Source: Mya arenaria
Taxonomy: Eukaryota; Mollusca; Bivalvia; Myida; Myidae
Assembly: GCF_026914265.1 (NCBI RefSeq)
Contig: NC_069133.1
Location: forward strand, 13,696,375-13,760,374
Length of the DNA stretch: 64,000 bases
Direction: 5' to 3'
Positions 24,955 through 35,959 of this stretch are shown here, in pieces (the first letter of the stretch is position 1; each line of letters starts with the position of its first letter). Made by a program: the position numbers and the translations under genes. The notes under the pieces are model-generated. The model was not told the DNA's origin and ran no database searches. It saw nothing but the letters and a program-made list of their open reading frames with translations.

Positions 24955-25474
24955 TAGTCTAAAAAAATAGACGTGTTATATGGGATTCTTCCAATCCCTT
25001 ACGTCTAATCGGGTTTGTGCAAAACAGGGTGGGGGTTGAAAGATATTGAAATCGTAGTTAGATAAGTATTATATGTTTGAAATAGATATTAAAGGTTTAT
25101 ATTCGTATTTTAGTTATTACCATGTAAGTGCAAAGATTTTTTTCACAAAACAAGCATTTAATGCATTTAAACACAACCATTTTACATCTATGTAAATCTA
25201 TGCACCGCAGCCTTGCAGGTGATCTTCATGTATAACAGTTTATATCATTATGTTTTAACAGTATGAAATGAAGAAAAACACTCATCAAACTCATAATAAT
25301 TCGTCAGCTTTTATTTTTTGTGTACATAACTCATATTTTAGATATATATAATTATCTGACCCGGAATCCCAATCGGAATAGCTACCCACTTTTGGTACAA
25401 AAAAATTGTATGTGAAGGATATGCCATTTCAAAATTTGAAAAAAGATCAGTTAAGTTACTATTATTTGGACTAG
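24955..25474. mobile_element. hAT-like MITE copy B with 8-bp target duplication
   Basis: The 520-bp element runs from TAGTCTAAAAAAATAGACG to ATTATTTGGACTAG and is flanked by the perfect octamer TGCTTCAA (24,947-24,954 and 25,475-25,482). An 8-bp target duplication and TAG-type ends are hAT features. It contains the empty target of the Harbinger-like insertion seen in copy A. Confidence 0.82.
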
Positions 25475-25562
25475 TGCTTCAAGCGTTTGATTTATTGTCT
25501 CTATAAGGTATAATGCACCTGTCAATTGTAAAGCCAAGCTGGGAGCTGCCTAAAAATCAGTT

Positions 25563-25640
25563 ACCCAGTTAGCTCAGTTTGACAGATCTCCATGCAGGTG
25601 TTCACATGGTCGTGGGTTCAAGCACCATACCAGTAGCATC
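25563..25640 (+). other. tRNA-like sequence (SINE head)
   Basis: An A-box-like TTAGCTCAGTTTG and B-box-like GTGGGTTCAAGCAC are spaced as in a tRNA, but no acceptor stem closes. It is probably a SINE remnant. Confidence 0.5.
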
Positions 25641-26071
25641 TTTTCTCAAAGGTTTACTTTAGAACCCATCATCCAGGAGTAAACAATTATGATTTTTTTA
25701 TTAAATATTACAGGCCATGTTCTTTTGTAAACTTTCAGATTGAGAAGTGCCTGGATACAAGGCTAGTATTGTTAACATCATCTGATAAAATCAACTGGAA
25801 CAAAGCTGAAATGGCTGCCTGACCTGACTTAAAAATTATATGGCAGTACATCAGACTAGAAGATTACAAGTATTGAGGTGGACAAAATGAAACCTGAGCC
25901 TACCAAAGCTGACAGATTGCACAAGAAACACATAAATGCAGGTATTTACTGAGATATTGTAATTATTTTTTGAAACTTCTCATTCATTTAGGAAGTTCAG
26001 TTGAAACAGAGTTGGCAAAAAAAATGAACAAAGGTATATACATTTTGAATTCTAATTCAAATGAGAACTTT

Positions 26072-26140
26072 ACTGGCCAGCACAGAATGGTAAAATGCTA
26101 GTCTACCAATATAAATGTGCCTGGTTCGAATCAGTAAAGC
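26072..26140 (+). other. Second tRNA-like sequence
   Basis: TGGCCAGCACAGAATGG and GGTTCGAATC (26,123-26,132) resemble A and B boxes. No complete cloverleaf. Confidence 0.4.
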
Positions 26141-26211
26141 TGATGAATGTACTGGTTGTGTAGCCAGGATGTGAGTAGGTCTGCACTTGGCTGATAATGC
26201 ATATCATATGT

Positions 26212-26966
26212 TTAAGCTGCACTCTCACAGATTGTCTGTTTAACCAACTCTTTTTTTATTTCTTGGTCTTGTAATGAATTTCTGAACACTGGACATAACA
26301 GACAACTGGAAAAAGGGGATCGCTGCTTTCTTATATTGATTCAGTCAAAAAAGACAACTGAAAATATTGGAACGCTGTTTTCTTATTTTAATACAGTCAA
26401 AAGATGATGTTCTGTGCCAAAAATCTCATTATTAGTAAAGCGTTAGTAATGCTTTTAACCATAAAACCAATAGTTACAAATGTAAATATAAAAAACATGA
26501 TCTTATCTTTTGTCAGCAGTCTTATTTCATCAGTTTTCATACTGCTTTACATTTTCCAAGCCAAAAAGTAAAAGAAGTTGTCAAAACCTTCAATCTGTGA
26601 CTGAGAGTGCAGCACTCTTACAGATTGAATGTTTTGACTACTTTATTTATTTTTTGTCTTGGAATGGGCCAATTTATGTGAAAATGCATGTTAACAATTC
26701 ATATAAGATTGCTGACAATAAATTTGTCAGAAAATGTTTATATTTAAGTTCAAAATGTTTTATGCATTTTTCTTAAACCGTTAATAGTAACGCTTTAAGC
26801 CATAAAACCTTTGTTTTCGACCTGAAATATGGAAGTCTGCAATCTAATATTTTGTCAGTAGTCTTATATCACTGGTTTGCAGATATTTTAGCAAAAAAAT
26901 AGGTCATTCCAAGACAAAAAATACAAAAGTTGTAAAAACAGTAAATCTGTGAGAGTGCAGCTTTAA
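26212..26966. mobile_element. Two abutting foldback MITEs of family M1
   Basis: M1 ends are TTAAAGCTGCACTCTCACAG and its reverse complement, and the interior is almost palindromic (gtcttggaa.gagcc near one end, ttccaagacaaaaaa near the other). The first copy ends at about 26,612 and the second runs about 26,608-26,966. The ORF at 26,510-26,776 is inside them. Confidence 0.85.
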
Positions 26967-28204
26967 ATGACTAAATGTTTTGATTTGGCTCAATTTTCAT
27001 ATAAAATCTTATATTTTTGTGGGATCTAAATGGTTTGTTTTTAACAACATTACATGTGCATATGTATATATTTGTTCTTAAATTTGTAATTTAGATTGGA
27101 AGATTCATTCTCTGGAAAGTAGAAAAGGGCATGTTACATACTGTTATCACTGCCATGACAGAAACCATATTGAGGAGCTGGTCCACCTGTAGGAAGAATT
27201 GTGCTATTGGTTGGAGCAGCACTATTACCCAGCCATACACCAGCACTTAGTTTGTCATAGGGAGCATTTCTGAGCAGTTATGGAGACCACTAACTATGCA
27301 GGTATGTCATAATCAAAATCTTGTTTTATATATTGTTTTATAATTTAGCATCTGATGAGAAGAAATTTATTTCTAGATTGAAGGCACACACTATAGATTG
27401 ATGCCCAAAAATATATTTCTTATTTTAATGCATTATCATGTCTAACTCATTTGACTTAAATGATCAAAGCAAAAGAAATGCAAATGATTAAATCTGCAGA
27501 TATACAAATGTAAGCTTTTTTAACTGGGGAAATTGTTGCCACTTATCTATTAATTAAAGAACACATTTATAATTAATAATGTTTAATCTGTACACAAATC
27601 ATATGCCTTCTTTGTTTTAACCATCAATGTCAGAGTCCAGCATGAAAATGCATTAAATTGAAAAAAATGCATTAATTTATATGAACCCTTTAAAACAAAG
27701 ACATTTCCTAAATCCAATAAAAAAATAATTGAATATTGATGCAGAGTTCAGTTAGAATATAATGTAACTTTTTTGCAGTTGTTGCAGTGAAACTTGCACC
27801 AGTGTGTTTTCTGTGGAGATAAAGAGATAGTGTCCAGCAATGAAGACCCAACTCAAGATCTGACCTTGTAAGGCCAATATGAAATAACTGTGTGGGAAAA
27901 TGGGAAAAACCTGCAGTCAGGAATGCACGGAAATCATCAAAAGAACAGTGTTAAATTAATCGTGAATAACTTGACATTTATTTTGTTTGACATATTTATT
28001 CATGGTGTAGTGAAAACATTCTTTTTTTCTCATGGTTATTTAAATTTAGAATTGATAGGAGGGAACATCACTATGTAGTTTCATGTTCATAGTCAGATCA
28101 AAACCCATGTACTTGCCCAAATGAGCATTCGAAAATATCAAAATGGTACTTGTTGTATGTAGTGTAAGTTAATTAACATAATAAACAAAAATATTTAATC
28201 AATT

Positions 28205-28840
28205 TCAATTTATTATGCCCCTTTCAAAGAAGAGGAGTATATTGCTTTGCACATGTTGGCCGCTACGTGCGTCTGTCTGACAGTAGACCAAAGCTTTTCC
28301 GGGTGATAACTCTACAATTCCTAGACCTATTGTGAAACTTGACATGAAAGTTTGGTTTAACCAGTAGATGACCCCTTTTGATTTTAGGGGTAATAAAATT
28401 ATATGGTCAAAGGTCACAGTGACCTTGAACAGGAAGGTGTCAAACCATACATCTGACTGATAAGTTGACAATGGCTGCACCTATGGCCCTCAAACTCAAC
28501 ATGGAGGCTAATTCTGACTATTAGAAGATCCTATTGATTTAAGGGGTCATTGGGTCAAAAGTCAAGGTCACAGTGACCTTGAATGCTAAAAGGTTGTACT
28601 AATAATGACTGGACAAAGCCTGCACCCATGGCCCTTGAACAACTTGACTTTGGGGTTGGGCCTGACCAGAAGGTGAGCCCTATTGATTTGTCACAGACCA
28701 TTGAACGCATAAAGCTTGCCTATGTGACAACTCGACAAAGTCTGCACCCATGGCCTTCAAACTTGAAATTTAGGTTTGGGGTGACCAGCAGATGACCCCT
28801 TTGGATTTGGAGGTCAAGGTCACATCTCCAATATTGGTCA
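28205..28840. repeat. GGTCA-rich dispersed bivalve repeat
   Basis: Starts with tatgcccctttcaaagaag and tatattgctttgcacatg, and has internal units containing cagtagatgacccctttt. It holds two perfect AGGTCA-CAG-TGACCT palindromes (28,411-28,425 and 28,565-28,579). A relative lies at 60,300-60,480. Confidence 0.75.
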
Positions 28841-31710
28841 TTAAAACTATGTCATTTACTTATTCCCTGCTGCTAAGAGGATACATGTTTATCAGCAAAT
28901 ATCAGCCATCATCTGAATATGAGTGAAAACTGTACCAACTACCCTCATACTTTGAATAGCATAATCTTAAAACTGCCTCAAAGGCATCTTTTGTCAATGA
29001 AAAACCAGCTGTCATTTCGGTCCATGCATATTTCATTCAATTGTCCAGATATTCTCGACAACATGGCGCTAATTAATGCTGCAGGTTTGAAATTTAAGAC
29101 ATTATTTTTTTTTCTTCAGCACCATGCAGATTTATTAACACTTTTATAATAAAAACAAACTAGAAAACAAATTTTAAAGATATTAGTTTTTTTCATGGTA
29201 TGATGCCACAGCACCATGCAGATTTGTTTTCACTTTTATATCAAAGAAAGTAACTCGAGCACAAATTTTGTAGATATGTGGACTCTGTTGATAGATGTTC
29301 TGGGAGGCATTTTTAGGCTTGAAAGAGCATCATTTTAAAGTTATATTTTTATTATGTCCCTTGAATCTTGGGTATAGTTTGTATTGTATTTGCATTTTAA
29401 AGACATTGGCTTCAACAGACCCTAATGAAATGAAGGAATGTAATTGCTTACTGAAACTGTTATAAGCAACGTCATAAATTGAAGCAATTTTAACATAATG
29501 AATATGCATTTAACTAATTTAAAGCGGTTCAAAATTAGGAAATTTGAATTAAAAATCTTGTAGGCCATTGGATACATGATTAAGTAGGGCCAATATATTT
29601 GTGCTTATTATAATCACATTTATCCTTCTTCATCTACCTTAAAGAGTGTTCATCATTTGTATGAAATCATTTGATCACGTTTCATTTGAAAGAACTTTGC
29701 GGTAGTGTTTGCTTGCTTCAGTTACGTCACCGACAGTCTTGCAGCGCTTTCAGCGCTTTGATTTTTAATGTCAGTCTCTCTGTTTGTATATAAACTTTAG
29801 GCTTATCGACACCTTAATAAGAGTATTTATTAACAAGTTCTTGGGTTTTTTATATATTTTACAATATATGCATTGTCATTTGCATAACAATAGCCAAATC
29901 GAAAATGAAAAATGAGAATGTCTTACATTGTCAATAACGAGATCGTAAAGTCGTATTTACTCCGAATATCTGTAAAAAGTATCAAATAACAAGGGTGAAA
30001 AGAAATTATTTGATAAAATAAGGGTAAGAGTATTTAAATGACAATAGTGAAATGGAGTCTCAGTTCAAACATTCAAATAAACGTACTTTTGTAATGGACC
30101 GAATTCGTTACTTCTGTTCACGTTTCTCCACACAGTTATCAATTGATAAAAAGTATGTTTACTTCTAATGGAAACCCAAAATAATGCCAGAAAATGATAT
30201 GCATATATTTTCTGAAAGAAAAATGGCTGCAATGCGTCATTTGCTGCCATTTTATAGACCTCAGATATCAAATATCAATGTTCTTCAATGATTTTAGATT
30301 TGAAAACGATTTATTAAACATAGGGGTGTTTATGTTTTCGTAAGACAAAGGAGATTGGTGATGATTTTCAGTGTTTGCGTGGTATACATGCACCTGGCTT
30401 TTTATATAACGGCTAGTTTATTCAAGGTTAATTAGAAAATCAGGGAATGTAGTTCCATATATGATTGACAATGTGTTGTTTTTAATTCATGACCACCACA
30501 ACCTTATTATTGGCATTACAACGTTCGCAAAAGCCGATTGCACCAAAACAGTAGATAAGGTTATTAAATTTGTAATTTGTAATTTGCTTGAATTAAATAG
30601 AAGATGAATAAAAAAGGACAGTGATGTGTGAACTCATGTATAGTATAATGTGCTTTCTAAATGTGTTGTGACAAGTGACTGTGAGTAAAATGAAAGCGTT
30701 CATGATGATAGGGCTGTTATTGTATAAGTGTCATGAACATTATTTCGCAGCGAACGACCATAAATTCCAACATCGAATATTCATGAAATCATTGGCTTAA
30801 ACAACCTTTATCCTTTAACCTTTATATTTCACTAAAGGCGTTGTTTGAAAAAGTTTAGTATACGAATGTTACTGACTTTACTTTGAAAATCTCACTACAT
30901 GGGTCAATTAGTGAATATCAAATAATTCAATTGCTTCACGTACATGTATATGTATTGCATATTTATTTTGATACTTTCATTCATATAATTTGATGGTTTT
31001 TGAATGAGAACTTATTTGCATATGGGAACTGTGATTACATTCATTACAGTAGCATACTTACTGTGATTGTTATTCTTGAGGCCTAGTAACAACCAAGTAT
31101 ATATAGATAGCTGGTAAAATTAAGTACGTCCATTTGGGTTTTTGACAGTTTTATATAACCCCAATTTTTATATAACAATTAGTGATAAATGGCAACAAAA
31201 TAGTGAGTTATGATATATAGAGTCTTAGTCAATCATCATTTTATCCAAAATTTCCAAAAGAAATACATAATAGACGTTTTAGATTGCAACCGAACACGTT
31301 CAAAGGATGTATTTTGATGATATATATGTTGTCCTTTTAAAATGACCTTATTTCCTAATACATGCCTATTAATTAGTTGTGCGTGACGTTTTAATCATGG
31401 TAATTTAATGAGAAGACAAATGTGCGATATTAAATGTAAGATTGGTGAACATTAAAATTTCCTAATACTGTACAAGTGTTTAACAATTACTTTTACGATG
31501 TCGTCATAGAAAGTTCGTATATTTTAACGTTGGCCCTCACGCAGAGTTATTTTAAAGGCTATTTGGATAGAAGAAAAGAAGAAGGCCACATTAATACTTT
31601 TTTGAAGTTAAGATCCGATTCAGAGAAATATATATTGATTACAATGATATTATTCTTCACTTGTCAATCAGCTCGAAAAACATGACCATGATGCATTTTA
31701 TCAACGAACT
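28840..31710. other. AT-rich intergenic DNA, no supported gene
   Basis: About 29,755-29,980 resembles 35,530-35,950 (atttttaatgtcagtc; cgtatttactccgaatatct against cgtatttcttccgaatatct), so an additional old duplication is present. Small ORFs (28,919, 30,065, 31,476) have no splice, motif or conservation support. Confidence 0.35.
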
Positions 31711-31715
31711 CAAAG

Positions 31716-32043
31716 TAATGCACCATTCAATTGTAACATCGCCCCCCAGGTCCGGGGAATAGCGGGGACTTTGACTTTCGGTTCAGCCATCCCCGGCTAA
31801 AATCCCCGCCCTGCGGGGACGAACAGATGGTAAAATCCCCGCCTTATGTCCCCTCACCCCAGGGACCCTAGGTAAGGCCCAGTCCCCGCTATATTTAAAG
31901 CAAAAACAAAACCACCGCATTCACCTGGCACTGCTCGGCCACCTGAAAATTAAACACAGGTCCATTTCCCCGGCTATCCCCGGTATACTCCGGACCTAGG
32001 GGGGGGGGGGGGGGGGGCGTGGTTACAGTTGACTGGTGCATAA
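31716..32043. mobile_element. GC-rich MITE (family G), 328 bp
   Basis: Ends are TAATGCACCATTCAATTGTAAC and TTATGCACCAGTCAACTG (reverse complement; longer matches exist), followed by C-tract and AGGTCCGGGGAATAGCGGGG. It includes a 19-base G run (31,999-32,017). It is strikingly GC-rich against its AT-rich flanks. A second copy at 46,362-48,319 is split by another element. Confidence 0.82.
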
Positions 32044-32094
32044 ATTTGCACCGCGCTAAAACGACTTTAAACAGTTTCTTGCATTTCAAGGCTT

Positions 32095-33720
32095 TGATTA
32101 AATCGGCCAGTTGATGTGAAACCATTGCAAGGTGTACATATATGGATCGTTTGCAAGTGTATGAGCAGTCCCTTAGTAGTAAGTTACACGTTAATACATA
32201 AATCCCCGACAGAGACAGACGGCTTTCTTTTATATGTGAAGTCGATTCACAGGATATAGATGTTGTACTTGATACGAAATTCACTTGGTCTATTTGGTTG
32301 GAGTAAATGTCATGCTCTAAAATCTTCAAATGCTAAGTTGATTTGCAAACATGAGTATACAGAATATGCACAAACAACTTTGAAGTTTATGTAGGTACGT
32401 TGATTGATCCTCACATTACGGATTGTAATCAGGTTTGTTATATCTACTAGGAGGGATATTCATGTTAGAAAGGCGGTTCAATTCAACAAGGCGTGCACTG
32501 CAAATAAAACTGGCATTCTTTTCGGTGTTAAAAGCAAATTGTTGTGATTTCAAAACACAATACGTAGACATGTTCTAGGACGGATTCAGGTTTCGACGAT
32601 AGATATTGGGTAACCTTTGTACGCAATTTAAGGCGTGTGATTCATCCCGTAGGAATCAAAAGGAGTACGCTCGACAAATGTTATGGGGGGGAGGTGACCT
32701 TCCCAAGACATTTTTAGATACATTTAGTTAAAAATGGTGCATTATATCGCAATTGATCTATTTTATACCATAATGACATGCCATGGACAGTTTTTGCAGG
32801 TTGGGATGTATCCATAACTGCTTTATAATTCCAACAACTCCTGGTTATTTTTTTCTCGAATTTTGATTTGTAGAATTTGGACTAGTTTGCCTGCAAGGGT
32901 CATATCAACTCCATTTTGGACCTATAATGACTAAAATACGGAACGCGTGCTTGAGTCGTGCTGTACTAAGAATGATATTTGAATATTACTAATCAACCAT
33001 TTAGAACTCTTATCACGTAAACTAATTTTAATATTAATATCAAACTACTTATAATTTGTTCGCACACATGGGCCTTAAAACGTATATACAACTTCAGGAA
33101 TAGAAAAAAGAATATCTTTCCAAACTCAATCTAAAGAGCGTTGATAAAACAATCAAAACTAAGGAAGATAGGTATGTATGCTATATGACAGAGTCTTTTT
33201 TCTTAAAGGAACTCAACACGTTAAGTGAAAAAATGCAGTACACACGCTTTCCTACAATAATTGCAGGTAGGAACACATAACATGTAATGTTTATCTTATC
33301 TCTGGACTGATATTAAAATCACTCAAACATCTTAAAATGTGTTTGCTTAATTTAAAAAAAATTAAATGATTTATCTAATCTATGAATTGCTCAAACGACC
33401 TCGGCGCGTTCGTTTTTCCGGAGATATCTTCGACATTAACTTCCCATTATAAGGTATGCAACTTGAAGTTTAATCCTTGATTTAAAAAATTGACGTTCAC
33501 GATAAACCAATCACAATGAATATCATCAGAGTTTTCGTTTATTATTGAGATTCATTTATCTCTCTATCTAGAGATGTTACTGATAACTCTCAATATTTTT
33601 GCCGTCATATAATGAAATTCATAGGTATGAAATATCAAATAAATATAACATAAGTTTAAATAACAAACAACACAGAAACGGCCCAAAAATCCTATATGAA
33701 TACATTCATATGATGCATTT
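32095..33720 (+). repeat. Segment S, copy d
   Basis: Carries the full S order: gtacgttgattgatcctcac, ggcggttcaattc, gcgtgcactgcaaataaaac, cattcttttcggtg, tgtacgcaatttaaggcg, cacacgctttcct, tgccgtcatataatgaaattc. It begins just after the family-G MITE. Confidence 0.8.
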
Positions 33721-33817
33721 AAAATGTCATCAGCTGACGGTTTTATCTAATAAAAACAAATCCTGAAAGTTTATATACTACTAAGTGAACGTATCGTTCA
33801 AACCCATTGCTTGAATC

Positions 33818-34126
33818 TCTGTCCGTATCACTCTTTCGGATTTCGTGCCACTGTTGTTCTCACAGCGAAGAGAAGGTCTTGTAGATCTTCCTAGCGATTA
33901 CCCCATATATTATTCTTTAGCCTCGAGGCGATTGCAAAAATGAACGGGGCCAGGTCCGGGCTGTACGGTGCGTATCTGATCCTCTCGTACCCCAATTAAG
34001 CCATCAAGGTCTCGTGGAATCGCTGTGGATGGGCGTTGTCCTGGTAAAATTGCAGTTTTTCAACTTCGGCGTCCCGTCTCTTCTTACGTATGGCGTTCAT
34101 CGGCTCCCTCTGTATCACCTGTAAAT
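33818..34126 (-). pseudogene. Mariner-type transposase fragment, inactivated
   Basis: The minus-strand frame contains YQDNAHPQRFHETLMA, an in-frame stop, then LGYERIRYAPYSPDLAP. These are the second-aspartate block and the PYSPDLAP block of mariner/Tc1 DDE transposases. The residue expected to be the third catalytic Asp just after PYSPDLAP is not Asp (the text reads FIFAIA), and there are two in-frame stops, so this is a dead relic. No N-terminal HTH part or flanking TIRs were found. It is more GC-rich than its surroundings and lies between two copies of segment S. Confidence 0.75.
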
Positions 34127-34279
34127 GTGTTTTATCTCATTTACTCATTTCCATTTGGATTACGTAAATAAAGTTTTATATAACTAAATATAACTTTTGT
34201 TCATCTATTTTCAATCCATTAATATCATAACTGGCTTGATATGAAAAAATGAATTTCATTTAAAGGTTGTTAAAACATT

Positions 34280-35500
34280 TTAGAAAAAGATGTAAATACA
34301 GCCTACATTTTCGACGGCAAAAAAAGAAAGATCAACTTTTCTCCAATATTTATCAACAACGTGTGAGCTGCATATTCTACAACGCGTGCACTGCAGATAA
34401 TATTGACATTCTAGAAGTGCAAATTGCGCCAATTTTGTAGTTCAAAAGACAAATTAAAAACAAATCGTAGGGCGAATCAGGATTCATTGATAGATTGGGG
34501 TAACCTTTGTACGCAATTTAAGGCGTGCGACCCCCTCTCATATGAACCGAAATAAACAGACAGCACACGTGATATGGGGGTTGACCTCCCTGATGGCATT
34601 GTTGGCTACAATTCATATGAACTAGTTCATAACGTTGCTCTGCAAAATTTGTACTAGTTGATACGACCTCCATGGGCCAAATCCACTCCATGTTGGACAT
34701 TTGATTAGAATAAGGCACATGTGCTCTAGACGTGCAGTAAAAAGAATAACCAATCAATTAAAACTCTAAAAGCTCATTTATCTAAAAATCATTCGCGACC
34801 TGCTTGTTAGTTTTTTTTCATATATTGGCCTTGAAATGTATATAAACTTTCAGGAATACATTCGTAGAAACACAATCTAAAGAGCGTCGACAAATAGTTC
34901 AAAAAATAGAATGTAACTCGTGTATTTTTTATGATAAAGGCTTTGTAAAAAAAAGTTTTAATACGAGTGTCTCTTGAATTAAATAAGTCAAACCGAGTAA
35001 TTAATGCTTTGCACACGCTTTCCTACAAGAAATGTCCTTAGGAACACCTCATCAATATTGTTTAAATTATAGTTGGGACGTTATTTACAACCGCGCATTA
35101 ATTTCTTGAATATGTTTATTTAATTCTTGCAAATTTCTTTGATCTGTAAATCCCTTCAAACGACCAATTTATGCAAGCCTAACTCTTTAAAACATTGATG
35201 TAAAACATAAACACATTTCAATTAACTGCATCAAAGTCCATTATCGTTCTATTTTTTTTTCCAGACCAGCAATGTTGCAGATAATTCTCATAACCTTTGC
35301 CGTCAAAGCAGTAAACTCTTGCTAAATACCGCTGTGTATTAAAGACTATATACATACCAAAGCGCAAACAACGTAGAAGTATATAAAATTGAAAAAGAAT
35401 AGTTTAGTAAAGGAATCTATTGCAGTAAGGTTGACAATGCCAACAAACTACGACAAGGGTATAAGATGCAGGAAATATGTCAAAGCTATGAACAACCGTA
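34280..35500 (+). repeat. Segment S, copy e
   Basis: gcgtgcactgcagataat, tgtacgcaatttaaggcgtg, gcacacgctttcctac, aaaacattgatgtaaaac and tttgccgtcaaag lie in the S order. The short preceding block gatgtaaatacagcc recurs after copy e at about 35,705, showing a roughly 1.9-kb tandem period for copies d-e. The minus ORF at 34,518-34,757 is not conserved. Confidence 0.78.
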
Positions 35501-35959
35501 GCAATTGATCTGAAACTATGAAACCCTTTTCATTATAATGTCAGTCACTCTTTTTTTAAAGAAAACCTTAGGCTGATGAAAGTTAAAAGATTATACCCTT
35601 AATATTTAGTTTGAAATATCTGTGTTTTTATAAAGCTGTTGTTGATTTTCAATCCAATTTTATCGAAGATTTCTATAAAAGTTATATGATAGGAAATTTC
35701 CCATTGTAAATACAGCCTTCAGTTTCGACAATAAAAAATAAATTTTAACATTTCTCCAAAACAGACTGGCTAAATGTTTTCAGACTGTCTAGATATCTAA
35801 CCTTGGTTATTTAACATCAACATATCTTTCTGTTTATTGTTAGAAAATGTTCTGACTTTTCCTGAAAAAAGCCGCATCGCAAACAAATTCAATATTACAA
35901 AGTCAGTCGTGAGATCCTAAAATCGTATTTCTTCCGAATATCTTTGAAGAGGCGACATC

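Larger units (their letters stand above)
25859..27950 (+). pseudogene. Unrecognised decayed spliced gene with Cys/His-rich segment
   Basis: Three coding-like blocks lie in order. The first (about 25,859-25,941) ends with a Lys-rich stretch (MKPEPTKADRLHKKHINA) at a GCAG|GTATTT donor. The second (about 27,095-27,300) has TTTAG and GCAG|GTATGT borders; its phase continues the first and contains GHVTYCYHCHDRNHIEELVHL, interrupted by two stops. The third (about 27,779-27,950) has TTTTTTTGCAG upstream and reads CVFCGDKEIVSSNEDPTQ. C-x2-C and CxxCH spacings suggest a former zinc-binding protein. Stops in every block argue against function. A spliced noncoding RNA is an alternative. Confidence 0.3.

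Noticed and set aside
25563..25640. Functional tRNA gene
   Set aside because: A and B boxes present but no paired acceptor stem; better explained as a SINE head.
31895..32329. 144-residue minus ORF
   Set aside because: Runs across a MITE boundary and a poly-G tract into segment S; not conserved in other copies.
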